A stretch of DNA of 64,000 nt from CAILZL01 sp035548495 (GTDB lineage: Bacteria; Pseudomonadota; Gammaproteobacteria; Steroidobacterales; Steroidobacteraceae). This document shows positions 62,787 through 64,000 of the stretch, one piece after another. A model generated the notes under the pieces. That model searched no databases and was not told the DNA's origin. It worked only from the letters and a program-made list of their open reading frames with translations. Numbering within the stretch: the first letter of the stretch is position 1; every line of letters starts with the position of its first letter. The translations under genes were made by a program, and so were the position numbers. Where the stretch lies: NCBI GenBank assembly GCA_035548495.1, contig DASZSV010000014.1, positions 29,314 through 93,313 of the forward strand, written 5' to 3'.

Positions 62787-63394
62787 CTACAGGCAGCAGA
62801 TTCTGTTCTCGAATCGCTTACGTGTTGCTGCGGCATGCGCAGGCTGTGATGCCTCGGCATCGCCGCGATTGGGTCCATGCGATGCATGCTGAATTGGAAC
62901 ATGTTGAACAGCATCATGCATTGCGATGGGTAATTGGCTGTGTCATTGCTTGTTATATTGAGAGATTAAAGATCATGAATCGTTCAAAATTCATCATTTC
63001 AAGATGGCTGCTTTCTGTGGAAATTCTCGTCTGTTTTCTACCGGCTACCATCCTGTGGATCTTTGCCATGCTAAACATGAGCAGCTTCATCGAGAAGCAA
63101 ATCATGATTGTGTCGGCGTCGCTTATAATTATAGTGCCGATTAATCTATGGCTTGGCTTACGATTTGTAGTGATGCAACGCCCATTGCGCTACAAGGTAC
63201 ATGTGGTCTCGACATTGCTGCTGGCGGTATGTGCCGTATTGCAATCGTTCGGGATGCAGAATCCCGAGCGTGAAGCATTATTTTTTTGGTTTGAATTTGA
63301 TTGGGGGTTGATATTTATGCTTCTGGTTCTTCCCGCATTGTGCTGCTGGCATCTGTCGTTTTTTGCGGTGGAGAAGCCTGTGGTTGTGCAATAA
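62783..63394 (+). CDS. membrane protein coupled to PadR (function unknown)
   Basis: 203 residues. N-terminal cytoplasmic part (AVMPRHRRDWVHAMHAELEH, then HHALRWVIGCVIACYIERL) followed by four membrane segments (~77-97, 107-127, 138-156, 172-192). The DWVHAMHAELEHV...ALRW block is the type found in proteins paired with PadR regulators. Function unknown. ATG overlaps the padR stop. Confidence 0.7.
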   Translation: MTTGSRFCSRIAYVLLRHAQAVMPRHRRDWVHAMHAELEHVEQHHALRWVIGCVIACYIERLKIMNRSKFIISRWLLSVEILVCFLPATILWIFAMLNMSSFIEKQIMIVSASLIIIVPINLWLGLRFVVMQRPLRYKVHVVSTLLLAVCAVLQSFGMQNPEREALFFWFEFDWGLIFMLLVLPALCCWHLSFFAVEKPVVVQ

Positions 63395-63490
63395 CATTCG
63401 GTGAATTCCGGTGCGTTATGCCGGGACGAGCGTGACAGGTTGTATTGAGCGAAGCAAAATACACCATCTTAACTGCACAACGTTTCTTCA

Positions 63491-63530
63491 CCCTCACCCT
63501 GGCCCTCTCCCATCAAGGGAGAGGGGAGTG
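63491..63530. repeat. CCCTCACCC-type palindromic repeat, second copy
   Basis: CCCTCTCCC-ATCAA-GGGAGAGGG with nine perfect pairs (63503-63525), preceded by CCCTCACCCTGG. Related to the element at 52673. Lies between the convergent ends of the membrane protein gene and the M23 peptidase gene, where it may serve as a transcription end for both; no T-run. Confidence 0.75.
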
Positions 63531-63537
63531 AAGAGAA

Positions 63538-64000
63538 CTACTTCAAAAACAACGCCGGATCAACCATCGCACGATTCAATGCAACTCCAAAATGCAAATG
63601 AGGTCCGGTGACACGGCCGGTGGCGCCAACCAATCCAATCACTTCGCCACGTTTGACGTGCTGACCGACTTTGACATTGATCTTGCTCATATGGCAGTAC
63701 ATGGTGGCAAGGCCATCGCCATGGTCGATGAAGATGGTGTTGCCATTAAAGAAGTACCGCCCGGTTTCAACCACGATGCCGTCGGCAGGTGCAATGATGG
63801 GTGCGCCAATCGGTGCGGGGATATCCATGCCGCTGTGTGGTTTGCGCGCCTCACCATTAAATACGCGTCGTGAACCAAAGCTGTCGCTGGGTGTGCCTTT
63901 GACCGGTTGCAGAAAATCGAAGTTGGGTTGCAATGATGTTGTGTAGTGCGTCAATGCCGCTTCGGTGCGTTTGCCTTCGCGGGCAATGCGCTGCAAATCC
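63538..64000 (-). CDS. M23-family metallopeptidase, C-terminal part
   Basis: The frame runs off the window edge, so only the last ~153 residues are seen. LytM/M23 zinc peptidase domain: GSRRVFNGEARKPHSGMDIP (first ligands H and D), FIDHGDGLATMYCHMSKINV and GPHLHFGVALN (HxH). It cleaves or, if inactive, senses peptidoglycan cross-links. N-terminal domains and localisation are outside the window. Confidence 0.92.
   Translation of the reverse strand, partial: DLQRIAREGKRTEAALTHYTTSLQPNFDFLQPVKGTPSDSFGSRRVFNGEARKPHSGMDIPAPIGAPIIAPADGIVVETGRYFFNGNTIFIDHGDGLATMYCHMSKINVKVGQHVKRGEVIGLVGATGRVTGPHLHFGVALNRAMVDPALFLK

Overview
The window looks like the chromosome of a free-living gammaproteobacterium. 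Three things point there: the housekeeping gene orders rpsF-rpsR-rplI-dnaB-alr and thrS-infC-rpmI-rplT-pheS-pheT-ihfA-merR-tRNA-Pro, a full ccmABCDEFGHI cytochrome c maturation operon, and the PhoBR/PstSCA/PhoU phosphate system. Base composition is moderate and coding density is high. Genus cannot be told from this sequence; the pyruvate-dehydrogenase-like E1/E2 set and the dispersed repeats suggest a lineage near Xanthomonadales or other deep gammaproteobacteria (inference).

Layout. 1-6.1 kb: the end of an EAL-domain protein, dusA, a class III nucleotide cyclase fused to an FHA domain, a small exported protein, a DinG/YoaA helicase and tsaB. 6.1-13.8 kb: the phosphate regulon (phoB, phoR, pstS, pstC, pstA, phoU) with double Pho boxes before phoB and between pstS and pstC. 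An accessory stretch (8.27-9.62 kb) interrupts it, carrying a decayed IS1-like transposase relic and a two-gene unit (sigma-factor-like protein plus small partner). pstB is absent. 13.9-15.6 kb: dsbB and convergent dapE. 15.7-19.5 kb: ribosomal proteins S6, S18 and L9, then dnaB and alr. 19.6-27.2 kb: the translation operon ending in ihfA, a MerR-like gene and tRNA-Pro(GGG). 27.3-31 kb: molybdate transport (gene order modB-modC-modA) and gpmA. 31.2-38.4 kb: a hybrid sensor kinase, 2-oxoacid dehydrogenase E2/E1beta/E1alpha, and a trans-sulfuration-type PLP enzyme. 38.7-46.7 kb: tRNA-Leu(TAA), the ccm operon, and a MaoC-like gene translationally coupled to ccmI. 46.9-57.5 kb: a universal stress protein, an RhlE-type helicase, dnaE, lolD without lolC/E, a YebC-family protein, then a reverse-strand cluster (ABC-F protein Uup, small unknown protein, VOC protein, PAP2-like membrane protein). 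57.7-64 kb: Hsp20, DUF2934 and a DUF6763-like protein, a convergent P-type ATPase, an FAH-family enzyme, a PadR regulator with a perfect 18-bp palindrome at its start and a coupled membrane protein, and the end of an M23 peptidase gene.

The gene set is mostly core metabolism and information processing. I saw no CRISPR array, prophage, intact insertion sequence, rRNA or obvious defence island. The features most worth a second look are the sigma-like two-gene unit beside the transposase relic inside the pho region, the pst operon lacking pstB, the probable AUC start of infC, and a family of short palindromic repeats (copies near 22.8, 30.0 and 34.9 kb), one of which lies inside the E1/E2 operon.
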